Of a stretch of DNA of 64,000 bases, positions 19,501 to 28,000 are shown piece by piece (within the stretch, counting starts at the first letter, position 1; each line of letters begins with the position of its first letter). Below the pieces are notes generated by a model that made no database searches, was not told the DNA's origin, and saw only the letters and a program-made list of their open reading frames with translations. This stretch comes from JBAYIE01 sp041665785 (GTDB taxonomy: Bacteria; Bacteroidota; Bacteroidia; UKL13-3). The position numbers and the translations under genes were made by a program. The stretch covers positions 1-64,000 of the forward strand of contig JBAYIE010000019.1 of NCBI GenBank assembly GCA_041665785.1, read 5' to 3'.

Positions 19501-21969
19501 AATATTTGCACCCCTAACATAGATACCGTTGCGAACGGCCTGAATTAAGTTTGCTTCAATGGTAATATTGTTATTGGAACCGATACCACTTGAAGAGGAA
19601 GGGGTAGCACCGGATGGAGTATGGTATCCACTATAAACACCAGCGTATGTATTAATTGCAGTAGTTGTTGATTGACCGGTCAGAATACAATTCTTTATAG
19701 TTACGTTGTTAACTGCGGTTGTATCCGAAGCAGCAACGGTTACCACTTTTGTATTGTTGTTGTTACCGGCGGTTGCCACCATTATGGTCAATTTTTTACT
19801 TCTACCGTCTACCGTAAAGTTGGAAGCACCAATAATACGTAATACCGAGAAATGATTGGAATATGGAACATTCGGTGTAGTCAGCGTATCACTGTAACCT
19901 GATGCAATTCCTAATATCACATGGCGGGCAGGATTTGTACCCGGATATTCAGTGATTGCAGGTACAAATTTGCTTTCTTTCATATATCCGGTGTTCACAG
20001 TCAGGTAAACATTCCCGGCTCCGGTAACACCATAATTGTTCAAATAGGTAATAGCGTCAGCTACACTGGCAAATGATCCGGCTCCGCCTGCACCGCCAAC
20101 CGGCCAGGCATTTACTCCATTAATTTCGTATACATTGCCACCCCATAATCCATAATTAGCATTGGTCAGATCAGGAGTAAATTCATACGCACCTACTGAA
20201 GGAGCGGATGCATTCCTAACAACCCCGTTGATATCTGTTGATACTGCTGCCAGGGAAACGCCTGCGGAACCCAGTTGTGATGCAGTACCATTACCAATAA
20301 ACATTGTAGAATCATTCACTCCCATAAATGGAGGTATGGTTCCGCTATTGCTAGTACCGTTAAATACTTCGTTCATTTCTCTTAAACTGGAACGAACCTT
20401 ATTGTTGAAATAACCCAAATACGAATTGCTTCCTCTGAAATTGTTTACATGAAATGCGTTTCCGCTCATTTCAGTAATAGGAGATGCTCCGACAGATAGA
20501 GAGATCAAGCCAAAATTAGTTGCAGGTACACCAGCGGCAAAGCTGTTTCTGCCCATGTTGTTTACAAGAAGGTTGTTGATGACTTTGACACCGCCGGTAA
20601 CATTTCCGCCAAGCACTATACAAGCGGAAACACCGCCGTTTGGAAGCGTATCGCCACCCAGACTGATGGTATTGTGATAGAAGTTATATCCTGCATTGTT
20701 GGTATTATCAACTACCAAAATACCTATCGGACCATTGTAATTGGCCATTGAATTACCGGCATTGCTGGAAGTAATATTACCGATTGCATTATTGGAAAAG
20801 GTATTGTTTAAAGGAAAATTATGTGTTCCTAATGTAACGCGGATACCATATGTTCCTGTATTTGATGTCGAGGTATTGGAGTGATTGTAAATCCGGTTAC
20901 CATTAATGGTACAGTTACTGTCGAGGGATAAGGAACCTGCATCGTTGGTAAGTGCAATACCCTGGAAATTTCCAAAACTGGCGCTTGTACCAACTATACT
21001 GTTTTTAATAACATTTCCTGATACAACAGCATTAGCCTGCGCAGATAAATAAATACCTGCTGCAAAAGATGATCCTCCTATAAAGGTAGTAGGTGAAGCA
21101 CCGCCCGGGGCTGTCATTCCACCTATCTGATTGTTTAATACCTGAAGGTTGTAATCGTGGCTATTGATTGCGCCACCCACACCACGGGCATACACACCAA
21201 ATTGAACCGCTTGAATGATATTATTCTCAATGGTTATATTCTGGCTTCTTTTGCTTTCGTTGGAAGGGGTAGTTGCGTAACCGCCTAAATAAACCCCAGA
21301 AAAAGTAGTAACCGCTGTTGTGGTACTACGACCTGTGATAATACAATTTTTGATGGTTACGGACTGACAACCGTTTTGACCAATTCCATTCAAATGCAAA
21401 AGCCGACTCAGGTTACTTGTAGACCCTGAAGGCATAAGGAAAGTCAGGTTTCTTTCACCTGTTGTAGCTTCCCCGTCAATGGTGAAATATTGAACACCAT
21501 ACAACGTAAACATACTGTTGTTTGCAGAAACCGAAACAGAAGTGGTAATGGTATCATTTGATCCGGCAACCGACTTCAAAACAACCGGACGATTCTGACT
21601 CATAAAATTATAACCACCAACGCTGGCATCACCCAGTGAAATCAAAGCAGTTTCAATTCCGCTATAGCCGTCAACCATTAAAAAAGTGATCTGACCTGTA
21701 GTCGACGGATCAACTCCGTTTACGGTCAAAGCCCTGAAAATACCGGTGGTATTTGAATAAGCTCCTCCGGTATAGGTTCCCATGAGGTTAGCAAATGTGT
21801 CTTTGGGGGCTTCCAAGTCATTTCCGACACCGTCAATCCAATAAGTAGATCCTCCTTTAAATGCGGTTTGAGCATGGGCTGTGCCAAACCCGAGGACTAC
21901 CAAAAACGCAAACGCTTTGAAAAGCGCATAGAAGTTAGTAGAAGTTGTTTTCATATATAATTTATTCAT
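13519..21969 (-). CDS. Giant secreted protein: three beta-helix modules, six PKD domains, T9SS sorting domain
   Basis: About 2816 residues with a signal peptide ending near AHAQ (residue 34). Three similar modules follow, starting near residues 35, 605 and 1162. Each opens with a phrase such as GGNVYEINGV or GGTYMINGV and continues as asparagine-rich right-handed parallel beta-helix (recurrent NxxxITIENN, ISNNxIxxI). A jelly-roll/MAM-like domain follows near 1825 (SYGFDGPNTQGW). Six PKD domains then run from about 2207 to 2700 (for example LWEFGDGS, YSWDFGDGS). The T9SS type A C-terminal domain starts near 2727 (ISPNPFSHS) and ends in IIQTK. This fits a cell-surface adhesin or a glycan-binding protein; no catalytic motif was seen. 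ATG 21954 is an alternative start. It lies 39 bases after ostA and may share its transcript. Confidence 0.9.
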   Translation of the reverse strand: MNKLYMKTTSTNFYALFKAFAFLVVLGFGTAHAQTAFKGGSTYWIDGVGNDLEAPKDTFANLMGTYTGGAYSNTTGIFRALTVNGVDPSTTGQITFLMVDGYSGIETALISLGDASVGGYNFMSQNRPVVLKSVAGSNDTITTSVSVSANNSMFTLYGVQYFTIDGEATTGERNLTFLMPSGSTSNLSRLLHLNGIGQNGCQSVTIKNCIITGRSTTTAVTTFSGVYLGGYATTPSNESKRSQNITIENNIIQAVQFGVYARGVGGAINSHDYNLQVLNNQIGGMTAPGGASPTTFIGGSSFAAGIYLSAQANAVVSGNVIKNSIVGTSASFGNFQGIALTNDAGSLSLDSNCTINGNRIYNHSNTSTSNTGTYGIRVTLGTHNFPLNNTFSNNAIGNITSSNAGNSMANYNGPIGILVVDNTNNAGYNFYHNTISLGGDTLPNGGVSACIVLGGNVTGGVKVINNLLVNNMGRNSFAAGVPATNFGLISLSVGASPITEMSGNAFHVNNFRGSNSYLGYFNNKVRSSLREMNEVFNGTSNSGTIPPFMGVNDSTMFIGNGTASQLGSAGVSLAAVSTDINGVVRNASAPSVGAYEFTPDLTNANYGLWGGNVYEINGVNAWPVGGAGGAGSFASVADAITYLNNYGVTGAGNVYLTVNTGYMKESKFVPAITEYPGTNPARHVILGIASGYSDTLTTPNVPYSNHFSVLRIIGASNFTVDGRSKKLTIMVATAGNNNNTKVVTVAASDTTAVNNVTIKNCILTGQSTTTAINTYAGVYSGYHTPSGATPSSSSGIGSNNNITIEANLIQAVRNGIYVRGANIVGKQNLNWDISDNIIGGTTANGGSEPTTYIGGNSNVADDQGGITLKGVAQSMVEGNTIKNTIPVAASSGFKGIDLTTLNDNNGKDSAITISGNMIYNLSAGTVGNNVTYGIKVNLGNDSLRAISIINNSIAKIRGTGSGSNNSTANPMGIFIDAPTVVNNLGLTIYFNSIQMSGNVLLNGSSSSCILLNTSIAGGVSIHGNILSNTMGRVSGSGNIYSVFIGSGLPAGSGPLRAPNGSSNFNAYFAGATGSNGFIGCSSNGALGYNSLSAWKTYTAQDVGSYFIPPAFMNDSLPDIDPSLSGAIANGAASLPSVTEDIYGTARGATLTNIGAVQFTQSYSPLAGGGTYMINGVQNPPTQASPLTGSFATVNRAFQYINANGVDNFAAPVNPIKLVISAGYVGEGDTLIAPLLDYPRMNPLRPITLTTDAGRNDTITSIGVIGANGSVLRFAGANYFTLDGSNNGSTSRNITIMLPASATNATSKVVDITAQNVTTSNLTIKNCNIVGNSTVSGINTFAGIYQGGVVSTPSNITLSGNNFNTYQNNYIVGVRNGIYVQGLSAATTGVANQQDLNLTIKSNVIGGNNNIGGATPTDFWGGANNSAGILVSAQSGAVIDGNTITNSLKGFSGARGIELSNVSGNLSADTNITVSNNIISKIENTTAAGSAYGIYISLGASNTRAISLINNMISGIAGPGTSGSPNVSMNNPYGILVDGTGTVLNLGLSLYNNSINLGLGANLTVTNSTSACLFIAPAIRGGINSVNNIYQNTLGRPTGTGNAYAVLIGANQNVFTVSDNNNYFVNAANSNNFVMARNASSSPITYRTVDTLSNLTNMDTMSISFVTPFTNDSNLLIPSATQSNIFGSGKVLTQVPNDILGNPRSISQTVLGAHEYLGSYIDSVAPKAFNVTAVQACSNGPFNITMRVIERNVAFDTLFYAVNGINQTPLTGPTVDGLNRTFQIPSQAPNSSITYRYSVYDGSAFAFSAKNPTDGGVSYLSTISSVYPLSYGFDGPNTQGWNVEQVSGAGGWDLDSYGSGNLPILGAQTGNKAALFPAATLPGGTTSRLVSPCLDLSVLKVPTLRFWISQNADAPTSRDSIVVKVSALPGVWSAPLKIVYRVNTSYAFPAYTMVDVCLSNYTGIVGLKVALEASAKGNGNNMVLDSIIIFDDVLTTSVTPLISEVCLYDSVSLNITTTKVGYNYQFVNTLNGGQNYGPAKAGTGSAVNIKALNQGADSIYLQLKYTNTNSGCINVMDDVEKVYIKKFHSGPFMVKGTPFTANYNQGTQSQPDAAKSGDVITYEFKAPSGLANTDYGTKWTITNQSVKTNLGNNISSSAYTAPAGSTNGFYTLSPSQSDEDSLFKLTITVRLLPSGCDSTITRWVKVTSAPVVNFLVGGGNTVCANANVSLTNLSTYSNTTAPVTMLWEFGDGSTATSTNTTHKYDTAGTYDIKLTVTNNIGIAASKTITVTVKDAPSPGFDFGNICAGSPTTLTNTSLRADGYAWDFILGVTSEGTSSSMDPTYSFGVGDTAYSVKLTATNSVTGCSNVMIKTIYSFPKPTAAFTTTGHCLGTNVALTNNSVVNTAKPNSSFGSEWEFGNGQKGLSNQPFYIYPASGTYSIKLKVTTNFGCKDSVTNLITVFDRPKPEFTVSNTCQYDVVNISNATTFSGGMSKVTFKWNFGDNTSSDLANPTKIYGVTGNVAIKLVVQDTINFCKDSLIRYAEVFTKPIANFVADVSKGCEGQLISFTNASTVEANQDSIYFWDYNDGNTETLNAKTNTTHTYTTSNAFNIMLIVTTKNKCMDSATKTVNISSSPVVSFTYAADNSEDSCRNNFTRFFTPSPTTLNSYSWDFGDGSTTNGSGATVKNLYNYKGKYYVKLVAKDINGCTGTFTDSVETFCSVGVGSTLAEQFGLNISPNPFSHSTFINYTLPTSSNVDIHVFDLLGRTVANYDLGKENAGSHRFTLDADKFNASSGTYMVKIVIDGNVITQKIIQTK

Positions 21970-22008
21970 AATTTTTTTAGCTATACGTAAAACCAAAGTT
22001 TGTGAATT

Positions 22009-23568
22009 TTATTGATAAATCAAAGTATCCCATAAAGTTTTTTTTAAAAAATCGCTTTTTGTGGAGAATCGCTTATAAATCAGGGTTTGAGAAGGCCTAA
22101 GCCGATTGTGCCAGTTGAATCCCTTTAAGCGCAATTCTTCCGGTTTCCTTTGATTCATCGGATATAACACTGCTTCCGGCATATTGATAAAATTGGCCCT
22201 TTGCATACGATTCTGGTCAAAATAAAATTCCATCTCGCTGCAATCTATCACATTTACCCCAATATAATCCGAATCTTCTTTGGCATAATAAATACTTTGT
22301 GCATTGCCACTCACAAATACATACCGTATCTTATTCTGATAAAATGATCCGTAAAGGTTTTTACCCTTAACCTGATTGAATAAACGGGCCGCTTCTCTGG
22401 AAACAATAAATGCATTGGTATTGCATATAAAAGAATCCGGTTTGTTATTTTGCATAAAGAGTAAAATGGTATCGGCCGTGATTTGATTCGGGCCTGACCA
22501 CAGGATCGGTTTTGAGTAAAGTACAATCAACGAATCTCCCCGGTTATAGGTTAATGAATCGCATACGGATTGCATATCGGATTTATAAATTCGGACATGC
22601 CTGAATGCCTGAATAAATTGCGTATTGTTTTTTCCCCATTGAAAAGACTGGATCGTGTCGGCAAACAAAAAAAAGGAATCGTTTTCCATGCTTTGTTTTG
22701 CAACTGCATTCGTTGTCACTATCGATCGTTTGGTTTTACCATACAATTCTCCGTAATCTCCATACACAATTACATGATTCACGGTATCGTGCAATTCGAT
22801 GTTCCGGAATGCTTTCCCGAATTCTGTTTTTCGTTCATAATACAAGCTATCCGCAAACAATAAATTGGAATTGCTTTTGAGTGCAGCCCCTCTTCCAAAC
22901 TGCGCAATTTGTCTTTCCGTATCGTACACCCCCCAATTGCATAACAATTTGTCGGTATTCCCTTTTATGCTGGTAGGCCCGTGAAAAAAAGTCAATTTCG
23001 AAACAGTTCGGTATCTCAACGTGTCGGTAACAATGGTATACTCCGGATTTACCAGAACAACATTGGTCTTAAAAAAAGCTTCCTTGATGCCAGAATAATA
23101 AAATCCGTATTTGCTGGTGAGTGTGTTTTTACCACTTACTATTTTACCGCCATCTGAATAATAACCCATATTGGTTTTCATGTCATAATCCAGCGCGTTG
23201 CTTGTTAAGGTCATATCATCGTCTATCATGATAACCTTTCCGGTTAATCGTGCCATACGCGTATTTCCATCATAATTCAACTGATCGCCAAAAAGACGAA
23301 TGCTATCCTGATGATTGATCCGAACATTTCCGAACGCCTCAATTCTGTTTGCATCGTCATACTGATAAGCGCTATCACACGTCAGAACAGTTTGTTGTTG
23401 CTTAAACTTTACATCCCCAATTAATCGCTTTACTTTTCCTGTAGTCTTTAGATCGTATTCCAGACTATTGGCATGCAACAATTGAATTTTTTCTGAACCC
23501 TGAGCGAAGACAAATTCAGGAACCAAACACAGCCAACACAGATAAATGATTGAGGTCTTAATTTTCAC
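22009..23568 (-). CDS. OstA-like (LptA/LptD N-domain family) exported protein
   Basis: A 519-residue secreted protein with a signal peptide (ends VFAQ, residue 23) and an OstA_2-type beta-jellyroll. Repeated short strands are visible: LLHANSLEYDLKTTGKVKRLIGDVKF near 29-54, AYQYDDANRIEAFGNVRI near 68, NALDYDMKTNMGYYSDGGKI near 124. The OstA/LptA family bridges lipopolysaccharide across the periplasm, so a role in LPS transport is possible, but the Bacteroidota long form is not characterised. The start is GTG 23568, because no upstream or nearby ATG is in frame and the signal peptide begins here. It is divergent from tilS across 49 bases, an arrangement common in this phylum. Confidence 0.8.
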   Translation of the reverse strand: MKIKTSIIYLCWLCLVPEFVFAQGSEKIQLLHANSLEYDLKTTGKVKRLIGDVKFKQQQTVLTCDSAYQYDDANRIEAFGNVRINHQDSIRLFGDQLNYDGNTRMARLTGKVIMIDDDMTLTSNALDYDMKTNMGYYSDGGKIVSGKNTLTSKYGFYYSGIKEAFFKTNVVLVNPEYTIVTDTLRYRTVSKLTFFHGPTSIKGNTDKLLCNWGVYDTERQIAQFGRGAALKSNSNLLFADSLYYERKTEFGKAFRNIELHDTVNHVIVYGDYGELYGKTKRSIVTTNAVAKQSMENDSFFLFADTIQSFQWGKNNTQFIQAFRHVRIYKSDMQSVCDSLTYNRGDSLIVLYSKPILWSGPNQITADTILLFMQNNKPDSFICNTNAFIVSREAARLFNQVKGKNLYGSFYQNKIRYVFVSGNAQSIYYAKEDSDYIGVNVIDCSEMEFYFDQNRMQRANFINMPEAVLYPMNQRKPEELRLKGFNWHNRLRPSQTLIYKRFSTKSDFLKKTLWDTLIYQ

Positions 23569-23604
23569 GGGAGATTAATTATTCCAAAACTATACAATTC
23601 AACC

Positions 23605-23612
23605 TAATTTTG
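23605..23612 (+). promoter_or_regulatory. TAnnTTTG element abutting tilS
   Basis: TAATTTTG ends five bases before ATG 23618. A start site six or seven bases downstream would fall on the codon itself, implying a leaderless tilS mRNA. No clear TTG element is found at the usual distance, so support is partial. Confidence 0.4.
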
Positions 23613-23617
23613 ACCCC

Positions 23618-24952
23618 ATGCTGACAGAAGATTTTTTTAAACAGCAACTTGCTAAAATAACCGAACCATATAAGCGGGATAAAGTATTGCTAGCCGTAAG
23701 TGGAGGTCTTGACTCCATGACCATGCTACATCTTTTTCAATTCCATTCCGGAAGTTCCTTTGCTGTTGCACATTGCAATTTTCAATTACGGGGTAAAGAA
23801 AGCGATGGAGATGAAATATTTCTGCAAAACTATTGCAATAAACACGGGATAACACTGCATTGTAAGAAGTTTGATACTTTGAATTGGAGCAAGAAGTTGG
23901 GAAAAGGTATTCAGGAAACAGCAAGAACTTTGCGCTATCAATGGTTTGAGGAATTAAGCGCAGCACATACCTATGCGTATACAGCCACAGCGCATCATGC
24001 TCAGGATAATATGGAAACCATCCTCATGAACCTCATCCGGGGTACCGGTATTAAGGGGCTGGCAGGTATTCCAGTTAAAAGAGATCGGATAATCAGACCA
24101 CTGCTCGCTTTCAAAAAAGAACAGCTGATTGCTTATGCTGAAGAAAAACAATTGGCACATCGGGAAGATGCTTCGAACAAGGAAGATTATTATATGCGGA
24201 ATTTTATTCGACATCGGATTGTACCACTGATGGAAGAACTCAATCCGGAGGTTACAGCACATTTCACACAACTTGCCGAAAGTGCCCGGTTTGCAGAAAG
24301 GTGTATAACAAATCAGGTGGAATTATTCTTTCAAAAACATTGTACCGTACAAGGACATAACACACATATTCCAATGGCCTCTATCAAGGATACTCCTACT
24401 CCATTCAACTTTCTGTTTTTCATCCTGCAACCTTATGGTTTTAATGCTGATCAGGTGCATAACATGCTCTTGCAGGAACCGGGAAACAGTGGTAAAAGAT
24501 TCATTTCTGCATTGTATCAGATCGTGACCAACCGGGATGAATTTATTCTTAGCAAAAAAACAAGATCAAATGTTTTATTCCATATAGATTCTATTCCAGG
24601 CGAAATTGAATGCAATGACTATCGTATTTCTTTTTGCTATAGCCAAACTTTTCAACAGGAATCTGCCGGCAAAACAAACACCGTACTTCAACTGGATGCA
24701 GCATCGCTAGAGCTTTCCGGTTTACAGCTCCGCTCGTGGGAAGATGGAGATCTATTCCGTCCTTTAGGAATGAAAGGACATAAAAAGTTAAGTGATTTTT
24801 TTATTGACAAGAAAGTTTCACAACCAGCAAAAGAAAAAGCCTTGATCTTATGTCAGGGTGAACAAATCCTTGCGGTTTTACCTTATCAGATAGATGAACG
24901 TTACAAAGTGACAGCAAATACACTGAAAATTTTACGCATAGAAATAGCATAA
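23618..24952 (+). CDS. tilS: tRNA(Ile)-lysidine synthetase TilS
   Basis: TilS attaches lysine to the wobble cytidine of tRNA-Ile(CAU), switching it from methionine to isoleucine, and is essential. The 444-residue protein has the PP-loop SGGLDS at 28-33, and then VAHCNFQLRGKESDGDE near 50-66 and AHHAQDNMETILMNLIRGTG near 125, both diagnostic. The C-terminal domain shows RSWEDGDLFRPLGMKGHKKLSDFF near 367. Length is normal for Bacteroidota. It ends 69 bases before the stop of the convergent giant-protein gene, with a long palindrome between them. Confidence 0.95.
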   Translation: MLTEDFFKQQLAKITEPYKRDKVLLAVSGGLDSMTMLHLFQFHSGSSFAVAHCNFQLRGKESDGDEIFLQNYCNKHGITLHCKKFDTLNWSKKLGKGIQETARTLRYQWFEELSAAHTYAYTATAHHAQDNMETILMNLIRGTGIKGLAGIPVKRDRIIRPLLAFKKEQLIAYAEEKQLAHREDASNKEDYYMRNFIRHRIVPLMEELNPEVTAHFTQLAESARFAERCITNQVELFFQKHCTVQGHNTHIPMASIKDTPTPFNFLFFILQPYGFNADQVHNMLLQEPGNSGKRFISALYQIVTNRDEFILSKKTRSNVLFHIDSIPGEIECNDYRISFCYSQTFQQESAGKTNTVLQLDAASLELSGLQLRSWEDGDLFRPLGMKGHKKLSDFFIDKKVSQPAKEKALILCQGEQILAVLPYQIDERYKVTANTLKILRIEIA

Positions 24953-24957
24953 ACGGA

Positions 24958-24997
24958 AGCGACCCGCGGCTTCGGAATTCCGGAGCCGCGGGTCGCT
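24958..24997. repeat. 40-base near-perfect GC-rich palindrome
   Basis: Two 20-base arms meet at GAATTC; only the pair 24972/24983 is a G-T mismatch. The arms are far richer in G and C than the surroundings. It sits between the convergent ends of tilS and the T9SS gene, so it may end both transcripts, but neither side has a T-run. Confidence 0.7.
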
Positions 24998-25021
24998 AAC
25001 AGTTTCAGTAGAAGAACAGGA

Positions 25022-28000
25022 TTAACGGTTCAGGTTAACCTTTGTAGTATACGTTTTATCTGAACTTTCAACCCGTATCAGATACATACCGTCGCGTTCG
25101 TTGCTCAGGTCTATCTGGTAAGTAGTACCGGCTTTATCGCCCTTGAATTCACGAACCAGGACGCCGGCAATATTGTAAATCCGGATATTTCTAACTTCAC
25201 CTTGTTTGAGTTCAAGATGGAATACTCCTTTGCTTGGATTTGGATAAACCTGTATTCCATTGTTGGCCTGTACCTGCTCGATGCCAGTATTCGGCAGGAT
25301 CTGCAGGTAACGTTGCTTCTGCTGAGCATTGTTACCGTCAACATCTTTGGCATCGTAGGTTACCAAATAGGTTCCCGACTTATCTGTCAAATTAATAACT
25401 GCCGCAGAATTGTCTTTCACAACAGGATTCGGATCGTAATTATCCACTACTTTAATGGAGGTCACATTTATCATAGCCAGAATTTCTTCACGGGTTTTGG
25501 TTCCCACCACAACCTGTACAGGATTATCTCCCAATACAGTTATTACCGGTGCGTCGAGATCTTTCACATGAATGGTACGCTCAACCTCGCTCCAGTTTCC
25601 GTATTCATCTGTGGCTCTGTATGTGCGTTTGTAATTTCCTGTATGGTTGATGTCCATATTGTCGTTTACGATTTCCACCAGCAATGGCACATTGAAGTAA
25701 TCTTTGGCCGTAGCTTTAGGGTCGTTGTAAACTGTATTTACCTTTACGATCACATCCGATGATCCTACCAGAGTAATGGTTGGCTTGAATGTATTGGTAA
25801 CTTTAACGGTCAGAACATAAGCATCCGAAACATTGCCCGAACCATCGGTTGCACGGTATGTGAGGTAGTACAATCCCGGATCGTCAATATTGAGGGTTCC
25901 ATCAGTACGTACAGGCGTTAAATTAGTCCAGTAATTATCATCCACACGCAGGTAGTTGTTGTCATCAAATGGCATTTTGATCTGATGAATCACAAAACTG
26001 GTATCGTTCAGTGTACGGGTATGAATTGTTGGCTTTTCAGTATCCTGAACAATAATCACCCGTTTTTTGGTGGAGATAAATCCAAAGGCATCGGCCACGG
26101 TGTAAGTGTAATAGTATACACCCACATTAGCAGTATCCAGATTGTTTGAAGTCAGGATTGAGTTACTGATATCCGCACCGCTATTGTCTTTGGCAGTGGC
26201 ACCGGCATCAACGTATGAATCTTTACGGACTTCCAGTCTTACCGTATCGGCACCAGTGATGGTGATCTCTGGTCCGGTTTGGTTGATTTCTACCTGAACC
26301 AAACGAACAATGGTATCCGACAGGTTGCCATAATTATCCCAAACCACATATTTCACTGAATAGTATCCGATATGGGTAATATCAACATTGCTTATAATAA
26401 CCATGCGGCTGGATATATCGCCTTCAATATTATCCATAGCAATTGCACCAGAATCTTTATATGTTTTGTTGATTTCAGTTTTAGCAACTGTTTGCCCTTT
26501 GAGGGTAATCACCGGTTTCACTTCATCGCGGCCAATGGTAATTCCATATTCTTCATAAACACCTAAAACAGATGAAAACGGAGAAATCGTGGAAAATGCA
26601 GCGCTGGCACCTACCAACATACGGGTTACGCCAATGGATGCATCCTGTGGCACAGTAAACTCGGTGGTGTATTTTACTTTCAACTGGCGGTCTTCGTTGA
26701 TCAGGGTTTCGCCTGCATCCAGATAATTGGCATTGCGGCTGAAATCCATCCATACTCGCAGATTCATTGAATCAACCGGATTTGCACCACGATATACATC
26801 AACAGTATATTTTCCTCCGCGGTACAAAGTAGTCTTGCTCAGGTTATACAAAGGAGTATACGCCGATCCGTCTATTGGTTTCAACGCCGTGGTGGTATCA
26901 ATACGCCCCACACTACCTACCAGACGCACGCGGGTAATACCAAAGTCTTCAACCGAACTGGTTGGAGTAAACTGGCTACCCGGACTTGGATACGAAATGG
27001 TAGTGATATAATTTGTTTTCTTTTTGGTACTGCTTCCAAACGCATTGGTTGCAGTTAAAGTAACACTGTAATTGGTATTGGTATGTAAGAACACCATCGG
27101 ATGCTGGCTGGTTGAATCGGTTCCACCCAGATATGAAAGGTTGGAAGGTTCAAATTCCCATTTCCATTGATTGGCACCGTTGAAACTGATGTCTTTGAAC
27201 AGGAACGAATCGGTAGTCAGACCATATGTTTTATTTACAGTAAAATCGGCAAATGGCGCAATATTGCTAGGTAAAACAGTGAATGTTTTACAAACAGTGT
27301 CGCTGCCTACACAGTTATATGTTTTTAAACAAACCGTTTTTTGAGTAATGGAAGATTCATTGTAAATCATTGATGGACTAAGATTGGTTGAGTCAATTCC
27401 AAGATTGGTATTGTCTTTTCCAAATACATAATCGTTGTTGGTATCCCATGCATAATTGGCATATTTACCTGTACTTTGATTCTGGAATACAACTTTGTAG
27501 CCCGAGTAAATGGTATCCGGACATGTGAATGCTGCAACCGGAGGTGCATAGCTGGCTGCTTTGGATCTCCAGCGAATCAAAAAGCCCGAATCGTTCACAA
27601 TGGTATTAGGTCCGGTTGGTGCAACCGGTACATACGTCACATACAATTGCTGACCACTGAAAACAAAAGTTCTCAAAGAATCTTTGATCTTATTTATATC
27701 ATTACCACCAAAACGACGAAGTATTTGTGAGCCCGGCAAAATGCCTGCTTTGATATAAAGGGAATCTCCGGGATTCAACGGTCCACCATTGTTACGCAGT
27801 TTTAATCTTTCCAGGGTAACTATGATGGTATCGGCACATGGTGCGATACGGAATCCTTGCGTGCAACCGTTGGCAATGTACTGCATATTGGCAGAGTTTG
27901 CCAGAGTAGGCATAACCGCACCTTCAGAGGTTGTACCGGCAGTATCAGAACCATTACACATCTGGAATCCAGGAACGATGCGCAAATAATTATTCTGACA

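Noticed and set aside
25202..25762. 186-codon plus-strand frame inside a T9SS gene
   Set aside because: It mirrors the repetitive coding strand of the giant protein; the translation is unlike any ordinary protein and the opposite strand is clearly coding.
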